The notes under the pieces: generated by a model
What the model was told of the DNA's origin: nothing
Databases searched by the model: none
Seen by the model: only the letters and a program-made list of their open reading frames with translations
DNA from: Marinobacter salarius
Lineage (GTDB): Bacteria; Pseudomonadota; Gammaproteobacteria; Pseudomonadales; Oleiphilaceae
Direction of reading: 5' to 3'
NCBI GenBank assembly: GCA_000831005.1
Contig: CP007152.1
Span: 2,294,001-2,358,000 of the forward strand
DNA: 64,000 nucleotides
Program-made: the position numbers and the translations under genes
Shown: piece after piece, positions 13,877-23,512 of the stretch
Numbering within the stretch: the stretch's first letter is position 1
Layout of the letters: every line of letters begins with the position of its first letter

Positions 13877-16800
13877 TGTCACTGCGCCTGCTGAACTTTC
13901 AACGCTTGCTGGGCATGGTGGTGACCATGCTGTGCCTCCTGGGGATTGCGGCCTACAGTACCATGCCGCGCCAGGAAGACCCTTCATTTCCCTATCGCGC
14001 CGGTCTGATTAGCATTAACTACCCAGCGCCAGCGCCGAAGCCGTTGAGCGGCTGGTACTGCAGCCATTGTCGGACGAGTTGCGCCAGGTGGAGGAGGTCG
14101 ATTATACCCAGGCCACTGCCCGTACCGGCGTGGCGATTTTCAACGTGCGCCTGAATGACACCATCTACGATACCGACTCCGCCTGGGATCGCGTACGCCA
14201 GGCCATGGACCGGGCGTGTCTGGATTTTCCCGATGACGTTGGCCAGATGGTGCTCGACGACCGCCTGATTGATATCCCCGCCATTATTCTTGCGGTCAGC
14301 GGTGCTGGTTCGGTCACCGAACTGAGCGACGTGGCGGAGCGCCTGAAACAGAACCTGGCGGACATTTCCGGCGTGTCCCGTATTGAGCTGGAGGGTGACG
14401 CGGACGAACAGATCACCCTGGCGCTGGACGACGCAGCCATGTACCGGCTGGGCATTTCCCCCGCACGCGTGTTGGACACGTTGGCGCGCCGCAACCAGAC
14501 CACACCGGGCGGTTTTGTTGTCGCCGACGGTCGTCGTCTATCGGTGTTGCCAAACAGCGAATTCACCAGTATGGATGCCATTCGCGCGACGCCCATTGAA
14601 CTGCCGGACGGCTCTCAGGTGCCACTGGCTGCTGCCGCCGAAGTCTGGCGCGGCCCGGCGGAACCACGACAGCCGGAGGCCTGGTACGACGGTGAACGGG
14701 TGGTACTGGTTTCCATGATTATGGAGGAGGGTAGTACCGACGCCATTCGGTTTGGTGAGCGTGTGCGGGAGCGGTTATCGACGATCCGTGAGGAGTTCGC
14801 TCCCTATGACATCCGCGAGATGTTCTTCCAGCCCGACAAGGTGGAAGAACGGCTCGACAACCTCGCCTGGAGCCTGGTGATGTCCGTCATCATCATTGTG
14901 GCCGTGGTGTTCACCGGTATGGGCATCCGCATGGGGCTCCTGGTGGCGTCGATCCTGCCGATGGTGGCGCTGATCAGTATCGGTCTTTATGACCTCGGGG
15001 GTGGCGTACTGCACCAGATAGCGGTCATTGGCATGGTGATTTCCCTCGGTATCCTGATCGACAACGCCATTGTGATTGTCGAGAGCATTCAGGGATACCT
15101 GGATGACGGCATGCGACGGCTGGATGCCCTTAAGCAGTCCGTAAAGGAACTGGCGGGGCCGCTGGGAGCCTCCACGGGTACGACCATTGCGGCGTTCATG
15201 CCGTTGTTGTTGTCCAAGGGTGGGACGGCCGATTTCACCCGTGGTGTGCCGGTGATGATCATGCTCACCCTCTCCGTCAGTTACCTGCTGGCGGTGTCCG
15301 TGGTACCGCTGTTGGCGGCTCGCTTCCTTAAACCCCGCAAGACAGACGCGCGGGAAGACAAGCTGGTTGGGCTTTCCCGTTTTCTCGGCGATCTGGTGGC
15401 CAGGCGCCCGGGCACTTTGATCCTTGCGGGTACGGCGCTGGTGGTGTTCAGCCTGTCACTCACGCCGTTCATGAAGCAGCAGTTTTTCCCCAACGCGGAT
15501 CGTCCCCAGGTGGTGGTTGAGCTGTACATGCCCGAAGGCACGGACCAGGAGCGCACGTCCAGTGTGGCGGCCGATCTTGAACGTGCGATCCGTACTCGAC
15601 CAGAGGCCCAGGAGGTGCATCGGTTTGTTGGCTTTACCGGCCCCAGCTTCTATTACAATCTGCAGCGTGAGCCCCAGGCGCCGAACCGCGGGCGAATCGT
15701 GGTATCAACGCCCACACTGGAAGACACCACCGGCCTGGTACAGTGGATTCGCGACTACGCCGGGCGCGAAATGCCGGAGTTGCAGCTAACGGCAGGAATC
15801 TTGGGACAGGGGCCGCCACGGGCAGCACCAGTGGAAGTGCGGGTTTATCACGCCAATGACGACACCCGTGCGCGTGCCGTGGAACAGGTGTTCTCGGCGC
15901 TACGCAGCGTTAAGGGCACGGTGGATGTACGCCACAACCTGGATATCGGCGTACCGAGCATCGCCATCAATGTGGACGATGCCAGCGCGGCCCGCTACGG
16001 CCTGAACCGCGCCGATGTTGCCCAGAGCCTCTATGGTCAGAGCTTTGGGGTGGTGGCTGAACAGTATCGACAGGAAGAGGATCCGATTCCCCTGGTGTTG
16101 CGCTCCCGGGAAGGCACCGGCCTGTCATTGCCACGGTTGTTGTCGGTGAATATCTACAATGATCGGGGCGACGCGGTGCCTCTTTCCGCTATTGCTTCGG
16201 TGGAAACGTCCTGGCAATCGGCGGCCCTGTTTCAGCGCAACGGCACCCGGATGAATACCGTCTGGTCCAATCTGATGGCAGGTTACAGTTTCAGTCAGGC
16301 CCTGGAGGGGCTGGAAGCAAGGCTTGCAGAAAGCCCATTGCCTCCGGGTACCCGGCTGGACATGGGCGGTGACGCCGAGGGCTCCGGCGATGCCAACAAC
16401 GCCTTGCTGACCACGGCACCCATTGGTGTGCTGCTGTTGCTGTTCTTCCTGTTGATACAGTTCAATTCCTTCCGGCGTGTCGGCATCATCCTGCTGACAG
16501 TGCCACTGGCCACCGTGGGTATCTTCCCGGGGTTGGTGTTCTCCGGCTCACCTTTCGGCTTTCAGTCGCTGCTGGGTGTCATCGCCCTGGTGGGGATTGT
16601 GGTGAACAACGCGATCGTATTGCTGGATGTGATGGATCGACAGTTGGAAAAAGGCAATGACATCCGCGACGCTGTTCGCAAGGCGGTGGAGCAGCGCACC
16701 CGGCCCATCCTTCTGACCACCGCAACGACGGTAGCCGGCTTGTTGCCGTTGGCGTTCTCCAGCTCCACCCTGTGGCCGCCGATGGCTTGGGCCATTATCT

Positions 16801-16904
16801 CCGGCCTGTTGGCCTCCACGGTACTCACGTTGCTGGTGGTGCCGTCGGTCTGCACCCACGTGATCAGCTGTAAGGTGGCAGAGCCAGAGAACGCTCCGGC
16901 CTGA
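13876..16904 (+). CDS. RND efflux pump permease (AcrB/HAE1-like), one frame break near start
   Basis: Proton-driven inner-membrane pump of ~1009 residues once a single base near 14024 is restored (INYPGASAEAVERLVLQPL). An N-terminal membrane helix (MVVTMLCLLGIAAYSTMP) is followed by a periplasmic domain and a first bundle (from about residue 335) with GMVISLGILIDNAIVIVESI, the equivalent of the family's proton-relay helix; a second periplasmic domain and a second bundle (VIALVGIVVNNAIVLLDV) follow. No outer-membrane channel gene follows, so a shared TolC-type protein is probably used. Substrate is unknown. Neighbouring TetR and adaptor genes support the role. Confidence 0.85.
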
Positions 16905-16912
16905 CGCTGACG

Positions 16913-17932
16913 CTAGCGTGTGGGCCTGATCATCAGGCCCACACGCTGGCCAACGGGTACGTCGCGGTTCGGGAACACTATGCCTTCGGGTGCGTCGCCT
17001 ACCGTGTAGCGGGTGTTATTGTCTTCCCAGATGACCGTGCCCGGGTCGTACATGGTGAAGTTGGCGACGTCGTCTGGCACGTGGAATTGGAAGCTGTCGC
17101 CGGTGTTCAGGATTTCGTGCACGACTTCAAACACCGTTATGGGTGCTGCTCCCTTGTCCCTTTTTGGCGGCTCTTCGCCTTTTAGTCGTCGCCGCAGGGC
17201 ATTGGCTATGCCCGTGAAGCGGCTGAGGTCGTTCTGCCCGAAAGGCCGTACCTTGCCAAGTTCCACAGTAAAACTCTCGGCCCCCAGTTCGGACGAGGAA
17301 AACGAGGCAAAGGTGGTGCCTTCACGGTGCTGCAATAGCAAGGTTTTTACTTCCGCCTCCAGCAGGAAATCAATCTGCCCATCCGGAATGTCCCGTCCCT
17401 CAACAAACGGATAGAGTGCGAACTTCTCCCGCAATGACGGGCGGATGGCGGTGTGCAGGTCGTAGTGGCACACATTGGCAGAGTGCCTGGTGGCGAAGGC
17501 CCTGCAGGCGTCCTCCAGCAACCGGGCTCTTTCCGCCTCGGGAAATTTCCGGTATTCCGGTTTACGGTGGGCGCCACCGAACAGGCGGTTGAGGTTCACG
17601 TCAATAAAGCGCTGGCCAGCATCCATTGCTTTTGGGTTGCCAAGAATCAACAGTGCCGGGCAGGCCAGTTGCCATTGGCCATCGATCAGTTCATTCAATA
17701 GATGATTCAGAACCTCAATGGGGGCGGTTTCATTACCATGGATGCCAGCGGAAACAATCAGCGATTCATGGTTGGGGTTGGGGCGGCCAGCAGGGGGTTC
17801 CAGATAGAGGAGCCCTGAGTCCTGCAGCTGCAACCCCGTGCCGTCTTCCAGAACAACAATCTTTTCAGATGTTGCGTGCTCTGTTCGTGTGAGCGTGTGA
17901 GAAAGCCAATCAAGGCCAGGACCAAATATCAT
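16913..17932 (-). CDS. astE: Succinylglutamate desuccinylase AstE
   Basis: Zinc-dependent hydrolase of the AspA/AstE family that splits N-succinylglutamate into succinate and glutamate, last step of the AST pathway. Zinc-ligand regions are seen: AGIHGNETAPIEVLNHLL near residue 62 (His and Glu ligands) and CHYDLHTAIRPSLREKFAL near 155 (His ligand). FTVELGKVRPFGQNDL near 217 holds the likely catalytic Glu. The length of 339 is typical. The gene lies on the opposite strand from the main AST operon and next to a basic amino acid ABC transporter, with which it may be cotranscribed. The last ~35 bases overlap a long inverted repeat (16915-16947). Confidence 0.88.
   Translation of the reverse strand: MIFGPGLDWLSHTLTRTEHATSEKIVVLEDGTGLQLQDSGLLYLEPPAGRPNPNHESLIVSAGIHGNETAPIEVLNHLLNELIDGQWQLACPALLILGNPKAMDAGQRFIDVNLNRLFGGAHRKPEYRKFPEAERARLLEDACRAFATRHSANVCHYDLHTAIRPSLREKFALYPFVEGRDIPDGQIDFLLEAEVKTLLLQHREGTTFASFSSSELGAESFTVELGKVRPFGQNDLSRFTGIANALRRRLKGEEPPKRDKGAAPITVFEVVHEILNTGDSFQFHVPDDVANFTMYDPGTVIWEDNNTRYTVGDAPEGIVFPNRDVPVGQRVGLMIRPTR
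16915..16947. terminator. Long perfect inverted repeat between convergent pump and astE genes
   Basis: Two 16-base arms (AGCGTGTGGGCCTGAT and its complement) flank a single C. The left half starts within the astE stop codon, so the stem is formed by astE's own 3' coding end. No T run follows on either strand, so a rho-independent role is uncertain; it may stabilise or end both convergent transcripts. Confidence 0.5.
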
Positions 17933-17970
17933 TTCACCTGCGCTCCGGACTTCCCTGCACTATGGATTTG

Positions 17971-18693
17971 TCAGCCACTCACCGGCCGTTGATGTTGCAA
18001 CAGATAGTTTTCCAGCTTGCGGAAGGCGAATACCAACATGAACGTCAAAGCCATGTAGAGCAGCGCCACAAAGATAAACGCATCAAAGGGGGCGTAGAAT
18101 CGGGAATAAATGTTCCGCGCCGCCCCGGTCAGGTCCACCAGAGTCACCACGCTGGCAATGGCACTGGCGTGAAGCATGAAAATGACTTCGTTGGAGTACG
18201 CCTGCACACCCCGCCTCGCCGCGCTCGGCAGGATAATCCGGCGCATCCGCAGAGCCCAGCTCATGCCATAGGCCTTTGCCGCCTCAATCTCCCCACTGGG
18301 TGTGGCTACAATGGCCCCCCGGATGATCTCCGTGGTGTAGGCCGCGGTGTTCAGGGTGAAGGCCAGCAGGGCCGGGTAGAAGGCTTCACGGAAGATGTCC
18401 CACCAGAAGGTTTGCTGGATACCCTCTATCTGAGCCAGGCCGTAGTAAATGATGTACAGCTGGATCAACAACGGTGTGCCCCGGAAAATATAGGTATAGA
18501 ACCAGACAGGGCCGTTGATCAGTGGGTTCTTCGAAGTGCGCATGATCGCCAGGGGAACGGCAACCAGCAGGCCCAGGATCAGTGACAGAAAAACCAGTTG
18601 AACGGTGGTGACCAGCCCGCCCCAGTATTCCATGATCGTGGGGCCAGTGAAGATATCGTTCTGATTCAGTAGTTCAGCAAGAAATTCAGGCAT
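17971..18693 (-). CDS. Basic amino acid ABC transporter permease (HisM/AotM type)
   Basis: The 240-residue inner-membrane protein belongs to the HisM/GlnP family. It has five or so hydrophobic segments and the permease loop that docks the ATPase (EIEAAKAYGMSWALRMRRII, residues ~152-171), preceded by AYTTEIIRGAIVAT. It forms a heterodimer with the next permease gene, which lies four bases upstream in the transcript. The gene order (substrate protein, two permeases) and the astE neighbour fit the arginine/ornithine system AotJQMP of Pseudomonas, but lysine or histidine specificity cannot be excluded from sequence. Confidence 0.85.
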   Translation of the reverse strand: MPEFLAELLNQNDIFTGPTIMEYWGGLVTTVQLVFLSLILGLLVAVPLAIMRTSKNPLINGPVWFYTYIFRGTPLLIQLYIIYYGLAQIEGIQQTFWWDIFREAFYPALLAFTLNTAAYTTEIIRGAIVATPSGEIEAAKAYGMSWALRMRRIILPSAARRGVQAYSNEVIFMLHASAIASVVTLVDLTGAARNIYSRFYAPFDAFIFVALLYMALTFMLVFAFRKLENYLLQHQRPVSG

Positions 18694-18696
18694 GGT

Positions 18697-19401
18697 TCAG
18701 CTCCCCTGTACCACGCCAACATTGGCGCGCTTGTTGAGCCACTTGATAAACAGCTCGGAACCGGCTGTCAGGCTGAGGTAGACAAACGCCACCGGAATAA
18801 AGAAATGGAACGGCATGCGTTCGGCCTTGGCGGCTTCTTCAGCGACGCGCACCATGTCGGTCAAACCGATGATGGATACCAGTGCGGTGGTTTTTAACAG
18901 TACCTGCCAGTTGTTGCCGATGCCGGGAAGGGCGTGGCGCAGCATTTGCGGCAAGATGATTCGGTGAAAGGTACGCCATTGGCTGAAGCCATAGGCGCGG
19001 GCCGCTTCAATCTGTCCGCTCTCCACTGCGAGAAAGGCACCACGGAATGTCTCCGCCATGTAGGCACCAAAAATCAGACCAATGGTGATGACGCCAGAGA
19101 TAAAGGGGTCAAACTGGAAGAAGAAGTCTATTTCGTAGGCGTCGTAGAGATAATCCGACAGGTTGTTCACAGCGACCTGACCACCGTAGTAAAACAGCAG
19201 CATCATGACCAGATCCGGTACGCCGCGGACCAGAGTGGTGTAGGTGGTCGCAATCCCAATGGCTACACGGCTTTTGGACAGCTTGGCGGAAGCGCCAACC
19301 AGCCCCAGAACCAGCGCGAGAGCAAGGGAAAAGAAGGCCAGTTCAATGGTGACCACAGCCCCTTCCAGCAGGGCCGGGCCGTAGCCTTTCAAGTCAATCA
19401 T
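18697..19401 (-). CDS. Basic amino acid ABC transporter permease (HisQ/AotQ type)
   Basis: Second permease of the importer, 234 residues. Its docking loop reads GQIEAARAYGFSQWRTFHRI (residues ~133-152), followed by ILPQMLRHALPGIGNNW and the helix LLKTTALVSIIGLTDMVRVA. An N-terminal helix starts immediately (LLEGAVVTIELAFFSLALAL). It lies between the substrate-binding protein (51 bases away) and the HisM-type partner, all on the minus strand, so one operon is likely. Confidence 0.85.
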   Translation of the reverse strand: MIDLKGYGPALLEGAVVTIELAFFSLALALVLGLVGASAKLSKSRVAIGIATTYTTLVRGVPDLVMMLLFYYGGQVAVNNLSDYLYDAYEIDFFFQFDPFISGVITIGLIFGAYMAETFRGAFLAVESGQIEAARAYGFSQWRTFHRIILPQMLRHALPGIGNNWQVLLKTTALVSIIGLTDMVRVAEEAAKAERMPFHFFIPVAFVYLSLTAGSELFIKWLNKRANVGVVQGS

Positions 19402-19452
19402 GGGTGCATCCGGTAAGCGGGGGCAGCCAAAGCAGCCGCCCCCGGGCCAGTT

Positions 19453-20205
19453 TTACATCTTGATGTCGTAAGCGAAGTACTTATCCATGATGGTGTTGTA
19501 GGTACCATCTTCCTTTAAGGTGGCAAGCGCCTCGTTTACTTCCTGCGCCAGCTCCTCGTCACGCTTGCGCATAGCAACGCCCACGCCCTGACCGAGTTTG
19601 ACCGGCTCGCCAACTTCCTTGAAGCCATCCTTGCTCAGGACGGTCTGCTCGCCAACCGGGTAGTCCACAAAGACCACGTCCAGGCGCTGGCCTTCCAGGT
19701 CAAGGACCATGTCGTCAGCGGTGGTGTAGCGCTTGATGGTCACAACGCCACCCATTTCTTCGGTCACAAAGGTATCCATGGTGGTACCGCGCTGTACGCC
19801 AACGGTCATTCCTTCCATGGCAGCCATGTCGGTGACGTCGGTGTTGAAGCTCTCGGGGCCGAACCAGCCACCCGGAGTGTTGTAGTACGGCTCGGAGAAC
19901 AGTACACGCTCAGCACGCTCGGGCGTAATGGACATGGAAGACATGATCAGGTCGAACTTGCGTGCCAGCAGGCCCGGAATCATACCGTCCCATGCCTGGA
20001 TGACGAATTCGCAGTTGGCGTTCATCTCTTCACACATGGCTTCGGCCAGTTCCACCTCGAAACCGGTCAGCTCGCCGTTTTCATCCTTGTATTCGAACGG
20101 CTCGTAGGGCACGTCGAAGGCGATACGAAGGTTACGTTCCTGGGCGTGGGCGACACCGGCCATCATGGCTAGGGCGACGCTTGCTGCAACAATCAGTTTT
20201 CTCAT
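19453..20205 (-). CDS. Periplasmic arginine/lysine/ornithine-type substrate-binding protein
   Basis: Family 3 solute-binding protein of 250 residues with a clear Sec signal ending in GVAHAQE (mature start near residue 22). Typical blocks are LRIAFDVPYEPFEYKDENGE, LTGFEVELAEAMCEEM with the paired cysteines seen in HisJ/LAO/ArtJ proteins (C58/C65 region), and IMSSMSITPERAERVLFSEP. The acidic mature protein and the next-door permeases and astE point to a basic amino acid, most likely arginine. It is first of the three genes after the ATPase in the minus-strand operon. Confidence 0.85.
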   Translation of the reverse strand: MRKLIVAASVALAMMAGVAHAQERNLRIAFDVPYEPFEYKDENGELTGFEVELAEAMCEEMNANCEFVIQAWDGMIPGLLARKFDLIMSSMSITPERAERVLFSEPYYNTPGGWFGPESFNTDVTDMAAMEGMTVGVQRGTTMDTFVTEEMGGVVTIKRYTTADDMVLDLEGQRLDVVFVDYPVGEQTVLSKDGFKEVGEPVKLGQGVGVAMRKRDEELAQEVNEALATLKEDGTYNTIMDKYFAYDIKM

Positions 20206-20342
20206 GAGTCACTTCTCCAGTAGTCAGCCTTGTGGGCATTATTATCGGCAATGATTTGCCTTATTTTGCTGGTTTTGGCGTTTTCTTCCGGGGTGGATAT
20301 ATGCCCCGATAATGAAACATGGTTTCAAGATAGCATTGCACG

Positions 20343-21113
20343 TCAGAACTTGGGAGCCAGGAACTGCTTCATTCGTTCCGAGTCCGGATTGTCGAAGACC
20401 TTGTCCGGTGTGCCTTGCTCCTCAATCACGCCCTGATGCAAAAACAGGACCTGGGATGACACATCCCGCGCAAACGACATCTCGTGGGTTACCACGATCA
20501 TGGTTCTGCCTTCTTCCGCGAGGTTCTGCATGACCTTCAAGACTTCGCCAACGAGCTCGGGGTCCAGAGCGGAAGTGGGTTCGTCGAACAGCATCACTTC
20601 CGGCTCCATGGCCAGGGCACGGGCAATGGCCGCACGCTGCTGCTGCCCGCCTGACATCTGGGCGGGGTAGTAGTCCTTGCGCTCATAGATGCCGACCTTC
20701 TCAAGGTATGCTTCGGCCCTTTCAATGGCTTCTTTCCTGGGCACCTTGAGCACGTGAATAGGAGCTTCAATGATGTTTTCCAGAACGGTCATGTGGGACC
20801 AGAGATTGAAGCTTTGGAAGACCATGGAAAGCCGGGCGCGAATCAGTTCAACCTGCTTGTTGTCCGCGGGAATTCGTTCGCCTTTGCGATTGGTGGTGAA
20901 CCGAATCGGGTCGCCATGCACGATGATGTCGCCGGAGGTGGGTGTTTCGAGCATGTTGACGCAGCGCAGAAACGTACTTTTACCTGAGCCGGAGCTGCCG
21001 ATCAGGGAAACGACATCCCCTTTTTTTGTTTCCAGTGAAATGCCTTTGAGGACTTCCAGTTGATCAAAGGTCTTGTGGATGTCCTTGCAGATCAGAGGCG
21101 CTGAATCCGCCAT
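20343..21113 (-). CDS. Basic amino acid ABC transporter ATP-binding protein (HisP/AotP type)
   Basis: Cytoplasmic ATPase of 256 residues. Walker A is GSSGSGKST near residue 40, the Q-loop lies in [19 protein letters not shown] near 100, the signature is [15 protein letters not shown] near 158, and Walker B plus D-loop is [14 protein letters not shown] near 178. The insert [19 protein letters not shown] is characteristic of HisP/ArtP-type polar amino acid ATPases. It is first in the minus-strand set, 137 bases before the binding-protein gene; that gap may hold an extra promoter. Confidence 0.88.
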   Translation of the reverse strand: MADSAPLICKDIHKTFDQLEVLKGISLETKKGDVVSLIGSSGSGKSTFLRCVNMLETPTSGDIIVHGDPIRFTTNRKGERIPADNKQVELIRARLSMVFQSFNLWSHMTVLENIIEAPIHVLKVPRKEAIERAEAYLEKVGIYERKDYYPAQMSGGQQQRAAIARALAMEPEVMLFDEPTSALDPELVGEVLKVMQNLAEEGRTMIVVTHEMSFARDVSSQVLFLHQGVIEEQGTPDKVFDNPDSERMKQFLAPKF

Positions 21114-21265
21114 AGGTGGCTCCCGAGGCTATATAACAAAGGCGCAAGTTCTACGGGCTGTGGATGCGGAAATCAATCCCCTAAAGCGGGGTTTTGCCGT
21201 TTTTCACCACACATACCGCCTATTAATTGTGGATTATTGAACGTTCGATGCAAGCTTTTTGCCGT

Positions 21266-22024
21266 TTAGGTCCGTTGTGATGGATTATCCGGTGTTGCCG
21301 ATGCGTGCAGGGAGACCCGGATAATGGCCGTTCCCTGTTGCTCGATCGTACGCATGGCGTCACTGACAAAACGCACGTGGGCCATGGCGATGCGTTTTGC
21401 CGCTTCAGGCTTTCCTGCCATCACCGCCTGGTAGATTCGCTTGTGCTGCCGGGAGATCTTGTTGCGCATTTCCTCACGCGGATTCAGGTTGGCAACGGAG
21501 GCTTCCACGGTCAACAGCATGAGGTTCTTCAAGCCATTCAGAACATGCACCAGTACCGGATTGTGGGACGCTTCCACGATGGCCTGATGGAAACTGTGGT
21601 CCGGCCGGGCGTTGGTGAGTGGATCGGTCTGTTCAAGTGCGGAGTAGGCCTTGGTAATGCGATGAAGGTCCAATGCGGTGGCCCGTTGCGCGGCCAGGTA
21701 GGCGGCCTGGCCCTCCAGTTGTTCCCGTACCTCGAGCAGGTCGTACAGGGTTCGGGGGTGGCCGGTAAACATCTGCAATAACGGGCTGTCCTCGCCCTCA
21801 TTTTCATTGCCGGGCACGATGCGAGCCACGAAAGACCCCTTGCCATGCCGGGTTTCAATCACGCCCCGCCCCTGCAGTTCGTGCAGGGCTTCACGGATGA
21901 TTGCCCGAGACACACCAAGCCGGGTAGCCAGTTGTCGTTCCGACGGCATTTTCTGTTCCGGCGCCAGTCCGCCGTCGAGAATGAGCCGCTCGAGTCGATA
22001 GGAAATTTCCTGTGCGATTGCCAT
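21266..22024 (-). CDS. GntR-family (FCD type) regulator of the glycolate/TRAP operon
   Basis: Transcription factor of 252 residues. The N-terminal winged helix-turn-helix covers residues ~5-75 (KMPSERQLATRLGVSRAIIR, then EALHELQGRGVIETRHGKGS). The C-terminal all-helical FCD ligand domain follows (LYDLLEVREQLEGQAAYLAA; HSFHQAIVEASHNPVLVHVL). GlcC, LldR and PdhR are relatives. It is divergent from the TRAP-glc operon, with two palindromic operators in between, one of them only 20-36 bases from its own start codon, so it probably regulates both. A 2-hydroxyacid such as glycolate or lactate is the likely ligand, by context. Confidence 0.85.
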   Translation of the reverse strand: MAIAQEISYRLERLILDGGLAPEQKMPSERQLATRLGVSRAIIREALHELQGRGVIETRHGKGSFVARIVPGNENEGEDSPLLQMFTGHPRTLYDLLEVREQLEGQAAYLAAQRATALDLHRITKAYSALEQTDPLTNARPDHSFHQAIVEASHNPVLVHVLNGLKNLMLLTVEASVANLNPREEMRNKISRQHKRIYQAVMAGKPEAAKRIAMAHVRFVSDAMRTIEQQGTAIIRVSLHASATPDNPSQRT

Positions 22025-22044
22025 GATGTTTCCTGCCAGGAGTC

Positions 22045-22060
22045 ACTGGTCGGACCAGTT
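22045..22060. promoter_or_regulatory. GntR-type operator, gntR-proximal
   Basis: The site reads ACTGGTC-G-GACCAGT, a perfect seven-base palindrome around one base, plus a final T. TGGTC/GACCA matches the TGGT-N3-ACCA core recognised by FCD-type GntR proteins such as PdhR, LldR and GlcC. It sits just upstream of the regulator start codon, a place that suits autorepression. Confidence 0.7.
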
Positions 22061-22148
22061 GTTTTTGTCGTGCCTTGAATTGAAGAATCCCTTTCGGGAC
22101 CAGTAAATATGGCTCATAACAGCGTTTTCGTCTATCTGGTATTTACAA

Positions 22149-22165
22149 AACTGGTCTGACCAGTT
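22149..22165. promoter_or_regulatory. GntR-type operator, TRAP-operon-proximal
   Basis: Perfect eight-base palindrome AACTGGTC-T-GACCAGTT, near-identical to the site at 22045-22060. Centres are about 104 bases apart, close to ten helical turns, which would allow looping. It lies about 110 bases before the dctP-like start. Confidence 0.7.
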
Positions 22166-22273
22166 GGCAATCTTCTGGACTAAACCCGGCAGGACTACGA
22201 ATATCGATCTAATACCAGCGGTTGCTGGTGTTGACCTGACCCCGATAAAAACAATGTCAACGGAGATGTGTCG

Positions 22274-23413
22274 ATGAATACCAACGAGAACAGCGAGCAA
22301 TTAAGCGCTCCAGATACGCAGGCCGGAAACGTTGCCCCGCGGCGGGGTTTCCTGAAGTCAGTCGCCCTTGCCGCTGCCTTCTGCGGTGTCGCGCTTGCGG
22401 GTGTCGGCCAGGCCCAGGCGGCCACCACCTGGAAAATTCAGTCAGTATGGGATGCCGGCACCGTAGGCTATGACCTGTTCGAGGAATGGGCTAATAGCAT
22501 GGAGGAAAAATCCGGCGGCGAGCTGATCATCAAGCCCTACCCGGCCAAGTCAGTTGCCGCGGATAACAACGCCCTTTTCGAGGCGGTGCGCAACGGCGTT
22601 CTGCAGGGCATGAACCCCTTCACCCTGTATTGGTCCGGAAAAATTCCGGCCTCCGTTTTCCTGTCGTCATACCCCGCCGGTCCCGACCAGCCCCACCAGT
22701 GGGACATCATGTTCTATTCCATGGGTATGCTGGAAAAGACCCGTGAGATCTACAAGAAGTTCGGTTTATTTTACGTTGGCCCGATTCAGCACGACGCCAA
22801 CATCATTCACTCGAAAAAGCCGGTTAACAGCCTGGCGGACATGGAAGGCATGAAAATGCGTGTGCCTGGCGGCATGGTCGCCGAGGTATTCCAGCAGTTT
22901 GGTGTGTCTACGGTGAGCCTGCCCGGTTCGGATATTTTCCCCGCTCTGGAGAAGGGCACTATTGATGCCGCTGATTACGTCGGCCCTGCCGTGAACTACG
23001 AGCTGGGCTTCTCCCAGGTGACCGACTACATCATGTTCGGGCCTCCTGGCGTTATGTCCATCTACCAGCCGGTGGATCTGATGGACCTGACCGTCAACCT
23101 GCGTGCCTGGAATGCGTTGGATCCGGAGCTTCAGCAATTGGTTGAGGACGAGGTTCGCATCTACTCCCAGAAGCACTACCTGACTATTCAAAAGCGCAAT
23201 ATTGAAGCGATGAAGAAGTTCAAGGCAGATGGTTCGAAGGTGACTCGTCTGAGCCAGGAAGACCTGGAGGAGTTCCGGAAGGCTGCCATCCCGATCTGGT
23301 TCAACTGGGCCGGCAAGAACGAGGATGCCAGGGCGATTCTGGATATCCAGCTTGAATACATGATGAACGAGACTGTTGGCTACCTCAACGAGGAAGACAT
23401 CAAAGGCATGTAA
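22274..23413 (+). CDS. dctP: TRAP transporter substrate-binding protein (DctP type)
   Basis: Periplasmic binding component of a TRAP importer, ~379 residues. It has a twin-arginine-like signal (PRRGFLKSVALAAAFCGVAL near residue 22) ending in GQAQAA. DctP/TakP family blocks follow: WKIQSVWDAGTVGYDLFEEW, GGELIIKPYP, the conserved-Arg segment MKMRVPGGMVAEVFQQFGVS near residue 195, and FPALEKGTIDAADYVGP near 222. Such members bind 2-oxo or 2-hydroxy acids. The downstream glycolate oxidase genes suggest glycolate or lactate. The ATG at 22274 is preferred over a GTG at 22268 because cggaga is then seven bases away. Confidence 0.88.
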   Translation: MNTNENSEQLSAPDTQAGNVAPRRGFLKSVALAAAFCGVALAGVGQAQAATTWKIQSVWDAGTVGYDLFEEWANSMEEKSGGELIIKPYPAKSVAADNNALFEAVRNGVLQGMNPFTLYWSGKIPASVFLSSYPAGPDQPHQWDIMFYSMGMLEKTREIYKKFGLFYVGPIQHDANIIHSKKPVNSLADMEGMKMRVPGGMVAEVFQQFGVSTVSLPGSDIFPALEKGTIDAADYVGPAVNYELGFSQVTDYIMFGPPGVMSIYQPVDLMDLTVNLRAWNALDPELQQLVEDEVRIYSQKHYLTIQKRNIEAMKKFKADGSKVTRLSQEDLEEFRKAAIPIWFNWAGKNEDARAILDIQLEYMMNETVGYLNEEDIKGM

Positions 23414-23440
23414 GCCTGCATAACCATAACAAACCGATCA

Positions 23441-23488
23441 CGGGGAAGGCAGGGAGTGCGCCGATGGCACGCTCGCTGGCCTTCCCCG
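23441..23488 (+). promoter_or_regulatory. Intercistronic stem-loop between TRAP dctP and dctQ
   Basis: Ten-base arms CGGGGAAGGC and GCCTTCCCCG enclose about 28 bases. There is no T run. Stem-loops in this place are known to protect the upstream binding-protein mRNA and lower expression of the membrane subunits; that role here is inferred. Confidence 0.5.
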
Positions 23489-23512
23489 CTCTGTGATTAA
23501 AGGTGATAAAAC

